DNA from: Streptomyces tailanensis | GTDB lineage: Bacteria; Actinomycetota; Actinomycetes; Streptomycetales; Streptomycetaceae | Reading direction: 5' to 3' | DNA length: 64,000 nt | Assembly: GCF_008386495.1 (NCBI RefSeq) | Contig: NZ_VTHJ01000007.1 | Coordinates: 62,001-126,000, forward strand | Part shown: in pieces, positions 57,305-64,000 of the stretch | Layout of the letters: each line of letters opens with the position of its first letter | Numbering within the stretch: position 1 is the first letter of the stretch | The notes under the pieces: model-generated | What the model saw: the letters and a program-made list of their open reading frames with translations, nothing else | What the model was told of the DNA's origin: nothing | Databases searched by the model: none | Made by a program: the position numbers and the translations under genes

Positions 57305-58543
57305 TCAGTTGCCGACGCGGCGGCGCAGGTCCTGGAACGCGGTGTAGTTCGCGATGACCTCGATCCGGCCCGGCGGGCACATCTGCACCGCCTGGTCGAG
57401 GCTGTCGCAGACCTGGAAGTGCTGGTTCGCGACCTCCAGACGTACCGCGAGATCCAGCTTCCGGTCGCCGAGGACGAAGATCGGGTGGCCGGTCAGCCGG
57501 GTGTAGTCGACGTCCCACAGCCAGGAGGTGTCGGTGCCGTCGGCGCCGCGCGCGTTCACCGAAAGGATCACCGGCGACGGCGGCGGGTCGATCAGCGAGA
57601 ACGTCTCCAGCCAGCCCGCCGGGTTCTTGGCGAGCAGCAGTCTGAGGTCGCGCTCCATGAACTGCACCACGTCGTAGCGCCCGGCCACGGCCTGCACCTG
57701 ATACATGCGTTCCAGGGCGACCTGCGGCGGCACACCGAAGACGGCGGCGACGGCGGCCGACGAGGCGGCGTTCGCCTTGTTGGCGCGGCCCGGCAGCTGG
57801 AGGTGGATCGGCCAGGCCGAACCGTGCGGGTCGAGGACGTGGTCGCCGGAGAGCGCCCAGCTCGGCGTGGGGCGGCGGAAACCGCACTCACCGCAGAACC
57901 AGTCGTCGCCCGGCCGCTGCATCACACCGCCGCAGGACGGGCACGACCAGGCGTCGTCCTTCCACATCTGGCCGACGGCCACCCAGATCACGTTGGGGGA
58001 GGACGACGCGGCCCACACCACCAGCGGGTCGTCGCAGTTGGCCACGATGACGGCCTTGGTGCCGGCCAGACCCTCACGCCAGGCCTCCGCCATCATGCGG
58101 GTCTCGGCGGCACGGTCGAGCTGGTCACGGGAGAGGTTGAGCAGCGCGATGCACTTGGGGTCCGTGTCCCGGGCCACACCGGCGAGGTACTTCTCGTCGA
58201 CCTCGATGACACCGAACTTGGCGTCCGAGTTCCCGGCGAGCGCCGAGGTGATGCCCGCGGGCATGTTCGCGCCGAGCGCGTTCGAGACGACCGGGCCGGC
58301 GGCGCGGAGCGCTTCCGCGATCAGCCGGGTGGTCGTGGTCTTGCCGTTGGTGGCGGAGACCAGGACGACGTCGAGGCTCTGCGCGAGCCGGGCCAGGAGG
58401 TCGGGGTCGAGTTTGAGCGCCACCCGGCCGCCGATCACCGATCCGCTACCGCGTCCCGCGGCACGGGATGCCGCCGCGACCGCCTTGCCCGCCGTCACGG
58501 CCAGCTTGGCCCGCGGCGTCAGCGGGTCCGAGTTGCCTGCCAT
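57305..58543 (-). CDS. murT: Lipid II isoglutaminyl synthase, Mur-ligase-like subunit
   Basis: A 412-residue Mur ligase family protein with the C-terminal DUF1727 domain. The ATP site is VLVSATNGKTTTTRLI. FGVIEVDEKYLAGVARDTDP, LLNLSRDQLDR and NCDDPLVVWAAS follow. A zinc ribbon inserted in the central domain, SCPSCGGVMQ and WFCGECGFRRP, is the hallmark of MurT. DGTDTSWLWDVDYTRL holds the residues contacting GatD. The ATG at 58543 follows AGGATCGAG. It leads the murT-gatD operon and diverges from def. Confidence 0.96.
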   Translation of the reverse strand: MAGNSDPLTPRAKLAVTAGKAVAAASRAAGRGSGSVIGGRVALKLDPDLLARLAQSLDVVLVSATNGKTTTTRLIAEALRAAGPVVSNALGANMPAGITSALAGNSDAKFGVIEVDEKYLAGVARDTDPKCIALLNLSRDQLDRAAETRMMAEAWREGLAGTKAVIVANCDDPLVVWAASSSPNVIWVAVGQMWKDDAWSCPSCGGVMQRPGDDWFCGECGFRRPTPSWALSGDHVLDPHGSAWPIHLQLPGRANKANAASSAAVAAVFGVPPQVALERMYQVQAVAGRYDVVQFMERDLRLLLAKNPAGWLETFSLIDPPPSPVILSVNARGADGTDTSWLWDVDYTRLTGHPIFVLGDRKLDLAVRLEVANQHFQVCDSLDQAVQMCPPGRIEVIANYTAFQDLRRRVGN

Positions 58544-58694
58544 CAGTTCTCGATCCTCCTTGCGTACAGAGCCGCGCCCAGTCCCGGCAACGTGTGGACC
58601 AAAGCCTATCGAGATCCACTCACGTGCCCGAATCCCGCCGGGGCGTTGCACTGGCTCGGCGGGTGATGTCGGGGGTGAACGTACTCTTGCGGCC

Positions 58695-59234
58695 ATGCGA
58701 CATGGCTCGATTCCGGGCGCCCGAGGGCGTGTTCTTCCCATGACACTGTTCGGGGACCCCGTGCTGCACGCCCCGTGTGAAGAGGTGACGGAGTTCGGGA
58801 GTGAACTGGAGCGGCTTGTGGAGGACATGTTCGCGACGATGTACGACGCGCGGGGTGTCGGGTTGGCCGCGAATCAGGTGGGCCGGAATGTGCGGGTTTT
58901 CGTCTACGACTGCCCCGACGACGAGGATGTGCGGCATGTCGGGCATGTGGTGAACCCTCGGCTGGTCTCGGTGGAGGGGATTGTGCTGCGGGGGCCTGAA
59001 GGATGTCTGTCGTTGCCCGGGCTGGAGGCGGGGACCGAGCGGTACGACGAGGCCGTGGTCGAGGGGTTCACGGTGGACGGGGATCGGGTGCGGGTGCGGG
59101 GGAGTGGGTTCTTCGCGCGGTGCCTTCAGCACGAGTGCGATCACCTTGAGGGCAGGGTGTATGTGGACCGGCTTTCGGGGTGGCGGCGTTCTTGGGTGAG
59201 GAGGAAGATCGCCAAGGCGCCGTGGGGGCGTTGA
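58695..59234 (+). CDS. def: Peptide deformylase
   Basis: A 179-residue metalloenzyme removing the formyl group from nascent proteins. Motif I GVGLAANQVGRNVRVFVYDC, motif II EGCLSLPGLEA and motif III CLQHECDHLEG (Cys and two His ligate iron, Glu is catalytic) are complete. The ATG at 58695 has no Shine-Dalgarno sequence. A TACTCT -10 box ends seven bases upstream (58682-58687), so a leaderless message is likely. It is a second deformylase copy in all probability, as the usual one is with fmt. Confidence 0.94.
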   Translation: MRHGSIPGARGRVLPMTLFGDPVLHAPCEEVTEFGSELERLVEDMFATMYDARGVGLAANQVGRNVRVFVYDCPDDEDVRHVGHVVNPRLVSVEGIVLRGPEGCLSLPGLEAGTERYDEAVVEGFTVDGDRVRVRGSGFFARCLQHECDHLEGRVYVDRLSGWRRSWVRRKIAKAPWGR

Positions 59235-59256
59235 GTTCGTTGGCGGCTGCGGGTTC

Positions 59257-59325
59257 GTCGTGGTTGCTCGCGCCCACGCGGCGGAGCCGCACATCGACAC
59301 AGCCCCGCGCCCCTGACGGTGCTGC
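59257..59325 (-). repeat. Dispersed repeat copy D (inverted relative to C)
   Basis: On the minus strand it reads GGGGCGCGGGGCTGTGTCGA then TGTGCGGCTCCGCCGCGTGG and GCGCGAGCAACCACGACGAA, nearly identical to the flank of copy C. The perfect hairpin core of the other copies is weakened here. It lies between the convergent def and TetR genes. Confidence 0.7.
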
Positions 59326-59350
59326 CCCCGGGCGCGCTGACAAGGCACCC

Positions 59351-59998
59351 TCAGAAACCTGGACCGCCCACCTTGTCCCCCGCCGCTGCCAACCGCCCCC
59401 ACAACAGATCCGCCAGGCTGCGGACCAGCTCCGCCCTCGTGCACGGGCGTTCGCCCAGCCACCAGTCGCCTGCCGCGAACATCATGCCTACGATGCCGTG
59501 GCCCCAGACCCGGGCGAGTCGGTGGCTGTCGGGGCCGAGGTCGAGGCGGTCCTCGATGACCTTGCCGAGTTCCTCGCCCATACGGCGCAGGAGGGGGGCG
59601 GAGTGCTTGCCGACGTCGAAGCCCTGGTCGACGCCGGGCTGGCCGCCCTCGGCGGGGTGCATCAGGAAGCGGTACACCTGGGGGCGGGCCTCGATGGCCG
59701 CCAGATAGGTGTCGAGGGTGGCCTCGACGCGTTCGCGACGCTCCGCGGGAGCGTCCAGGGCGGCCCGCAGGGAGTCGAGGAGGGCGTCGGTGTGGCGCTT
59801 GGCAAGGGCGGCGTAAAGTCCGCCCTTGTCGCCGAAGTGGCGGTAGAGGATCGGCTTGGTAATGCCCGCCTCGGCGGCGATGGCGTTCATCGACGCCCCC
59901 GGGCCGTCGCGGAGCACCACTCGGTCCGCGGCTTCCAGCAGCTCGCGCCGACGGCGGTCGGCGGACCGTTCCTGATCGGTCCGCTGCGTGGTGTCCAT
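59351..59998 (-). CDS. TetR-family regulator of acyl-CoA dehydrogenase
   Basis: A 215-residue regulator. The helix-turn-helix is in residues about 15-60: RRRELLEAADRVVLRDGPGA, SMNAIAAEAGITKPILYRHF and GDKGGLYAAL. The C-terminal domain has LDTYLAAIEARPQVYRFLMH and DWWLGERPCTRAELVRSLAD. GGGGGAGACATC before the ATG at 59998 fixes the start. It diverges from an acyl-CoA dehydrogenase, with two palindromic operators between the genes, so it probably represses beta-oxidation in response to an acyl-CoA. Confidence 0.93.
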   Translation of the reverse strand: MDTTQRTDQERSADRRRRELLEAADRVVLRDGPGASMNAIAAEAGITKPILYRHFGDKGGLYAALAKRHTDALLDSLRAALDAPAERRERVEATLDTYLAAIEARPQVYRFLMHPAEGGQPGVDQGFDVGKHSAPLLRRMGEELGKVIEDRLDLGPDSHRLARVWGHGIVGMMFAAGDWWLGERPCTRAELVRSLADLLWGRLAAAGDKVGGPGF

Positions 59999-60103
59999 GA
60001 TGTCTCCCCCAGGCTGATTTCGGTGACGCCTGCGCAAAGTAACACTGATTGGCACGTCCCGATCGAACGGGCTACCGAGCCCGACCCGGGAGTTGACTTT
60101 TCC

Positions 60104-60140
60104 TACCGACCGGTAACAGACTCAAGTTACCGCAGGTAAC
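60104..60140. promoter_or_regulatory. Two palindromic TetR operators
   Basis: TACCG-AC-CGGTA (60104-60115) and GTTACC-GCA-GGTAAC (60126-60140) are both perfect inverted repeats sharing a GTTACC/TACCG core. A TTGACT -35 box (60093-60098) precedes the first, so binding would cover the acyl-CoA dehydrogenase promoter. Confidence 0.6.
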
Positions 60141-60175
60141 ATCTTAGTGCAGTGCCCGGAAATGCTGGAGGGGTC

Positions 60176-61405
60176 ATGGCTGAGTTCACCATGGAGCTGA
60201 ATGAGGAGCAGAGGGAGGTCCGCGACTGGCTCCACGGGTTCGCCGCCGATGTGATCCGCCCCGCCGCCGCCGAGTGGGACGAGCGCGAGGAGACGCCCTG
60301 GCCGGTCATCCAGGAGGCCGCCAAGGTCGGCATCTACTCCCTCGACTTCTACGCCCAGCAGTACTTCGACCCCACCGGCCTCGGCATCCCCATGGCCATG
60401 GAGGAGCTGTTCTGGGGTGACGCCGGCATCGCCCTCTCCATCGTCGGCACCGGCCTCGCCGCCGTGGGCGTCCTCGCCAACGGCACCGAGGAGCAGATCG
60501 GCACCTGGATCCCCCAGATGTACGGGGACGCCAACGATGTCAAGGTCGCCGCATTCTGCTCCTCCGAGCCCGACGCCGGATCCGACGTGGCCTCCATGCG
60601 CACCCGCGCGGTGTACGACGAGGCCAAGGACGAGTGGGTGCTCAACGGCACGAAGACCTGGGCGACCAACGGTGGCATAGCCAACGTGCACGTGGTGGTG
60701 GCCGTGGTCGACCCCGAGCTCGGCTCCAAGGGCCACGCCTCCTTCATCGTCCCGCCGAACACGCCCGGTCTGTCCCAGGGCCAGAAGTTCAAGAAGCACG
60801 GGATCCGTGCCTCGCACACCGCCGAGGTCGTGCTTGAGGACGTACGGGTTCCGGGTTCCTGCCTCCTCGGAGGCAAGGAGAAGCTCGACGAGCGGCTGGC
60901 GCGGGCCCGCGAGCGGGCGAAGGCCTCCGGCGGCGAGCGTGTGAAGAACGCGGCGATGGCCACGTTCGAGGCGTCCCGTCCGGCTGTCGGTGCCATGGCT
61001 GTGGGCACCGCCCGTGCCGCGTACGAGGTGGCTCTCGACTACGCCAAGACCCGTGAGCAGTTCGGGCGTCCCATCATCGACAACCAGGGCGTCGCCTTCC
61101 AGCTCGCGGACATGCGGACGGCTGTGGACGCGGCGCGGTTGCTGGTCTGGCGGGCTTCGTGGATGGCGATCAACGGGAAGCCGTTCACCGCGGCCGAGGG
61201 GTCGCAGTCGAAGCTGTTCGCGAGCGAGACGGCCAAGAAGGTCACGGCCCAGGCCATTCAGATACTGGGCGGCAATGGGTACACGCGTGAGTACCCGGTG
61301 GAGCGGATGCATCGGGATGCCGCCATTTACACGATCTTCGAAGGTACGAGTGAGGTTCAGCGGTTGGTGATCGCTCGCGCGTTGTCGGGAATGCCCATCC
61401 GCTGA
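60176..61405 (+). CDS. Acyl-CoA dehydrogenase
   Basis: A 409-residue flavoenzyme of fatty or branched acid oxidation. It has VAAFCSSEPDAGSDVASMRT and VLNGTKTWATNGGIANVHVV (FAD contacts), KHGIRASHTAEVVLEDVRVP, the nucleotide motif YAKTREQFGRPIIDNQGVAF, and IQILGGNGYTREYPVERMHR. The catalytic Glu lies in YTIFEGTSEVQRLV. The ATG at 60176 has GGAGGGG. It is controlled by the divergent TetR gene. Chain-length specificity cannot be told from sequence. Confidence 0.94.
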   Translation: MAEFTMELNEEQREVRDWLHGFAADVIRPAAAEWDEREETPWPVIQEAAKVGIYSLDFYAQQYFDPTGLGIPMAMEELFWGDAGIALSIVGTGLAAVGVLANGTEEQIGTWIPQMYGDANDVKVAAFCSSEPDAGSDVASMRTRAVYDEAKDEWVLNGTKTWATNGGIANVHVVVAVVDPELGSKGHASFIVPPNTPGLSQGQKFKKHGIRASHTAEVVLEDVRVPGSCLLGGKEKLDERLARARERAKASGGERVKNAAMATFEASRPAVGAMAVGTARAAYEVALDYAKTREQFGRPIIDNQGVAFQLADMRTAVDAARLLVWRASWMAINGKPFTAAEGSQSKLFASETAKKVTAQAIQILGGNGYTREYPVERMHRDAAIYTIFEGTSEVQRLVIARALSGMPIR

Positions 61406-61436
61406 CGATGTCTGAGCGGGGTCGACTGCACGATCC

Positions 61437-62666
61437 TCACCAGGAGACGGGGACGGCTTCTGGGCCGCGGATCAGCGTGCCCCGGCGCCAGGTGACCTCC
61501 TCCGGCGGGACCGCGAGCTTCAGGCCCGGTACGCGGTCCAGGAGCGTGTTCACGATCAGTTCCGTCTCCAGCTTGGCCAGGTTGGCGCCCGCGCAGGAGT
61601 GGGCGCCGTAGCCGAAGGCCAGGTGCGGGTTCGGGGTGCGGTCGAAGTCGATGCGCTCGGGGTCCGGGAAGACGTCCGGGTCGCGGTTGGCGGCCAGGTA
61701 GGAGACGTAGACCGGGTCGCCCGCGCGGATCCGGACGCCGTGGAACACCACGTCTTCCAGGGCGATGCGGGAGAGGCCGACGGCGTTGCGGTGCGGGATG
61801 TAGCGCAGCAGCTCGTCCAGGGCCTGCGGGCGCAGGCCGGGTTCGTCGCGCATGCGGGCGAGCAGGTCGGGGCGGGTCAGGAGGATGAAGAACATCTGGC
61901 CGGTGTTGTTGGTGACGGCCTCGCCGCCGATCTGGAGGGGTCCGGCCAGGTCCATCGCCTCCTCCGCGCTGATGTCGCCCCGGCCCACGGCCGCCCCGAG
62001 CAGGGAGATGACGTCCTCGCCGTCGGAGTCCCGGTGCGCGGCGACGGCCTCCGCGAAGTACGCCTCCATGTCCCGCTTGGCCCGCTCGCCGGCCTCGATG
62101 CCGTACGTGGAGGATCGGATCCGCCGCGTCCAGTCGTGCATGTCCTCACGGTCCGCCTCCGGGACGCCCATCAGCTCGCAGTTCACGGCGATCGGGAAGG
62201 GCTCCAGGACCCGCTCGATCAGGTCGGCGGGCGGGTCGTCGCGCAGCATCGCGTCCACCGTCGCGTCGAAGGCGCGCTGGGCGTTGTCGCGGAGGCGTTC
62301 GACGCCACGAGTGGTGAAGGCGGACGCCACGGAGCGGTGCAGCCGGGCGTGGTCGGGTTCGTCGACTGAGTCCATCGCGCCCGGCTGCGGGGTGAAGTGC
62401 GGTGCCGGCCGGGTGACTTGGCGGCCCACGACCTCCTTGCGGCTGAACCGGGGGTCGTTCGTGACCAGCCGTACGTCGTCGTAGCGGGTCAGCAGCCAGG
62501 CCCAGCCCTCGCCGTCGGGCAGCTGGATCCGGCTGATCGGACCCTCCCGCATCAGCTCGGCCAGGACGGGGTCGAAGTCGACCCCGGTCAGATTGAGGGC
62601 GGGCCAGTGCCGTACCGGAGGGGCCGCCATGGTCTCTTCGCCGGTGGTCGTGTCGCTCGTCGTCAT
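61437..62666 (-). CDS. Cytochrome P450
   Basis: A 409-residue soluble bacterial P450. The heme thiolate motif is HLAFGYGAHSCAGANLAKLE. The ExxR pair is in ALDELLRYIPHRNAVGLSRI, and the C-helix region is DEPDHARLHRSVASAFTTRG. The I-helix reads LQIGGEAVTNNTG: the acid is kept, but the usual following Thr is Ala. This occurs in some biosynthetic P450s and can change oxygen activation. No ferredoxin or reductase gene is adjacent. The substrate is unknown. The ATG at 62666 is used; a second at residue 13 is possible. Confidence 0.93.
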   Translation of the reverse strand: MTTSDTTTGEETMAAPPVRHWPALNLTGVDFDPVLAELMREGPISRIQLPDGEGWAWLLTRYDDVRLVTNDPRFSRKEVVGRQVTRPAPHFTPQPGAMDSVDEPDHARLHRSVASAFTTRGVERLRDNAQRAFDATVDAMLRDDPPADLIERVLEPFPIAVNCELMGVPEADREDMHDWTRRIRSSTYGIEAGERAKRDMEAYFAEAVAAHRDSDGEDVISLLGAAVGRGDISAEEAMDLAGPLQIGGEAVTNNTGQMFFILLTRPDLLARMRDEPGLRPQALDELLRYIPHRNAVGLSRIALEDVVFHGVRIRAGDPVYVSYLAANRDPDVFPDPERIDFDRTPNPHLAFGYGAHSCAGANLAKLETELIVNTLLDRVPGLKLAVPPEEVTWRRGTLIRGPEAVPVSW

Positions 62667-62962
62667 GTCATGCCGTCTCTTGTGTGGTCACGTTGTCTCT
62701 TGGCCCGCGTGATCACGTACTCCGGGACGGGCACCGCGGCTCTGCGTGAAGTCGCCATGGAACGCGCCTGCTTTCGCCATCCGGAAGGCCATCGCCCCTC
62801 GGGTACGGGGTGGTTCAGGTGGTCCCACCACGATCACCCGGCGGGCCGGGGATCTCGCGCCGGATTACTCCAGACCGGCGAAGCGACACGGACCACCGCG
62901 CACTACTCCGAACCGGGCGTCCATGCCAACGTGGACCACGCCGCGACCGACAGGAGCACGCG

Positions 62963-63571
62963 ATGACCCACCCCGCCAACCCCCTCCTCCCCCTGATCAC
63001 CAACGGCACCGCCGGACGAGACACCCTCGCCGCACTCGCCATGGAACAGCGGCTGGTGATCGCCGCGGACCTGCGCTCCTTCCGCCACCTGGCGGAGCGA
63101 TCGGCGGCCGAGCCCGATACCGCTGCCTTTTTCGCGATGCTCGCCGAGGGAGAGGTGGTGGCGGGAGAGCGGCTCGGGGCGTTTACCGAGGCATGTGGCG
63201 TGGACGAGGAGCGCTCCACGGCATACGAGCCGCTACCGGGCTGCCAGGCCTATCCGTCGTACGTCGCCTGGCTCGCCCTCAACGCCTCACCCGCCGACGT
63301 GGTCCTCGCCCTCACCGCCAACTTCGCGACCTGGGGCGGCTACTGCACCACCATCGCCAAGGACCTCCGCCAGCAGTACGGCTTCACGGACGAGGCAGGC
63401 GGCTTCTTCGACTTCTTCGCGGAGCCGTCACCGGAACTGGAGGAAAGGGCAAGGTCGGCGGTACGGACGGGAGTGGAGATGGGGCGAATCAACGAGACGT
63501 TGGCCCACCGCTACGGCCGCCTGCTGCAGAGCTACGAATCCATGTTCTGGACCACACTCGCGCCCCGATAG
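62963..63571 (+). CDS. TenA/PqqC-like helical protein
   Basis: A 202-residue all-helical protein resembling the TenA/THI-4 or heme-oxygenase-like superfamily: MEQRLVIAADLRSFRHLAER, YPSYVAWLALNASPADVVLA, TANFATWGGYCTTIAKDLRQ and GGFFDFFAEPSPELEERARS. The TenA catalytic Cys seems to be in GGYCTTIA, so a thiaminase-like activity is possible but not certain. CAGGAGCACGCG precedes the ATG at 62963. Its stop codon lies inside terminator repeat copy E. The 296-bp spacer before it (62667-62962) shows nothing clear. Confidence 0.8.
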   Translation: MTHPANPLLPLITNGTAGRDTLAALAMEQRLVIAADLRSFRHLAERSAAEPDTAAFFAMLAEGEVVAGERLGAFTEACGVDEERSTAYEPLPGCQAYPSYVAWLALNASPADVVLALTANFATWGGYCTTIAKDLRQQYGFTDEAGGFFDFFAEPSPELEERARSAVRTGVEMGRINETLAHRYGRLLQSYESMFWTTLAPR

Positions 63572-63606
63572 GGGCGCGGGGAACTGCGCGATCAACCACA
63601 AACAAC
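63559..63606. terminator. Hairpin terminator overlapping stop codon, dispersed repeat copy E
   Basis: CGCGCCCC-GATA-GGGGCGCG (63559-63578), followed by GGGAACTGCGCGATCAACCA. The TAG of the TenA-like gene uses bases of the loop, so the repeat encodes the last codons (APR) of that protein. Confidence 0.75.
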
Positions 63607-63632
63607 CAGCAGTCATCACCAAACCGCAGCTC

Positions 63633-63866
63633 TTACGGCGCTCCGCTGCTGTGAGCGATGCACGCCACGTCGATCCGGTCGGCCAGCTTCGCCAACTCGA
63701 TCGTCAGCGCAGCCACCGTGTCCTCGTCCAGCCCCTCCGCCCCCGCCTCCACCAGGTGCAGCCACCGCCCACCCACGGTGCGCAGCAGCTTGCTCACATC
63801 GGCGGCAGCCACCTGCAGGGTCCCGCGGTCGTCGACGATCAGAGGCAGAGTCACTTCGCGGTTCAC
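63633..63866 (-). CDS. DUF6213-like small protein
   Basis: A 77-residue protein starting at GTG 63866: NREVTLPLIVDDRGTLQVAA, ADVSKLLRTVGGRWLHLVEA, DEDTVAALTIELAKLADRID, then VACIAHSS. I recall this as the streptomycete DUF6213 family, function unknown. A TAACAT -10-like box (63874-63879) lies seven bases upstream, so the gene may be leaderless. It converges with the TenA-like gene. Confidence 0.75.
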   Translation of the reverse strand: MNREVTLPLIVDDRGTLQVAAADVSKLLRTVGGRWLHLVEAGAEGLDEDTVAALTIELAKLADRIDVACIAHSSGAP

Positions 63867-63891
63867 AACGGGGATGTTAGCCGTGGAACGC

Positions 63892-64000
63892 TCACACCCC
63901 GTGCCATACGGTGGTGATGTTGCAGAACTCGCGGATTCCATGTCCGGACAGCTCACGCCCGTATCCGGACCGCTTGGCTCCGCCGAAGGGAAACGCCGGG
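63892..64000 (-). CDS. NAD-dependent aldehyde/succinate-semialdehyde dehydrogenase, C-terminus (partial)
   Basis: Only the last 35 codons are in the window: PAFPFGGAKRSGYGRELSGH then GIREFCNITTVWHGV. FGGxKRSGYGRELG is diagnostic for the C-terminal part of the aldehyde dehydrogenase superfamily, and IREFCN-x-x-TVW matches the succinate-semialdehyde dehydrogenase branch. The gene continues beyond the right edge. Confidence 0.88.
   Translation of the reverse strand, partial: PAFPFGGAKRSGYGRELSGHGIREFCNITTVWHGV

Noticed and set aside
57705..58694. Long N-terminal extension of the deformylase frame
   Set aside because: It runs antisense through murT; the deformylase fold starts at the ATG at 58695.

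Overview
The window is a high-GC chromosomal segment from an actinomycete, almost certainly a Streptomyces. Indicators are codon use, GTG/TTG starts, several predicted leaderless genes, an ATPase/XRE/DUF397 developmental triplet, a Fic-like cassette, a c-di-AMP riboswitch ahead of an NlpC/P60 hydrolase, and a tripeptidyl aminopeptidase of the Streptomyces Tap type. The urease, biotin, rocD and pfkA neighbours look like conserved Streptomyces core chromosome (from memory; no comparison was run). I see no tRNA, rRNA, CRISPR array, prophage or intact insertion sequence.

Left part (1-12.3 kb). After two CNNM/TlyC membrane proteins and a GNAT enzyme comes a compact locus: a polytopic GT-C-like membrane protein; a cytochrome-b/molybdopterin oxidoreductase fusion with a small membrane partner; a sugar epimerase; an OmpR-type two-component system; an operon of GT2 glycosyltransferase, DUF2064 transferase and methyltransferase; and a secreted beta-propeller. 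Every transcription unit is preceded by 11-bp-spaced direct repeats GTMAG-N6-GTMAG. Six copies lie in tandem between the response regulator and the glycosyltransferase. The repeat sits 52 bp (inverted orientation) or 47 bp (same orientation) from five predicted start codons. I read this as a self-contained, uncharacterised cell-surface glycan/redox system controlled by its own two-component pair, and it is the main discovery candidate.

Middle (12.3-34.8 kb). Gene-tail remnants, an F420-type LLM oxidoreductase, a MacB-like ABC exporter, a CopG/Fic-like toxin-antitoxin pair, a methyltransferase, a secreted lipase and a large LuxR regulator are followed by biotin synthesis (bioB-bioA-bioD with divergent bioF). 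Then come the DUF397/XRE/ATPase triplet, the c-di-AMP-controlled NlpC/P60 protein and a ClpP paralogue. Next are an orphan Phd antitoxin, a decayed TetR/hydrolase pair, and an intact TetR/membrane-protein pair with duplicated operators.

Right part (34.9-64 kb). This holds urease ureABCFGD (no ureE), Tap, an epimerase, a PlsC acyltransferase, an Lrp-ddaH-rocD arginine/ornithine unit containing a 26-bp tandem duplication, and a LytTR/DUF485/SSS-symporter/LytS cluster. It continues with a Ser/Thr kinase next to a PASTA lipoprotein, CtaG, 6-phosphofructokinase, the MurT/GatD lipid II amidation pair, a deformylase, a TetR/acyl-CoA dehydrogenase pair with palindromic operators, a P450, a TenA-like protein, and the end of an aldehyde dehydrogenase.

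Five copies of a GC-rich hairpin repeat (core CGCGCCCC-N4-GGGGCGCG or a degenerate relative) mark gene ends across the window.
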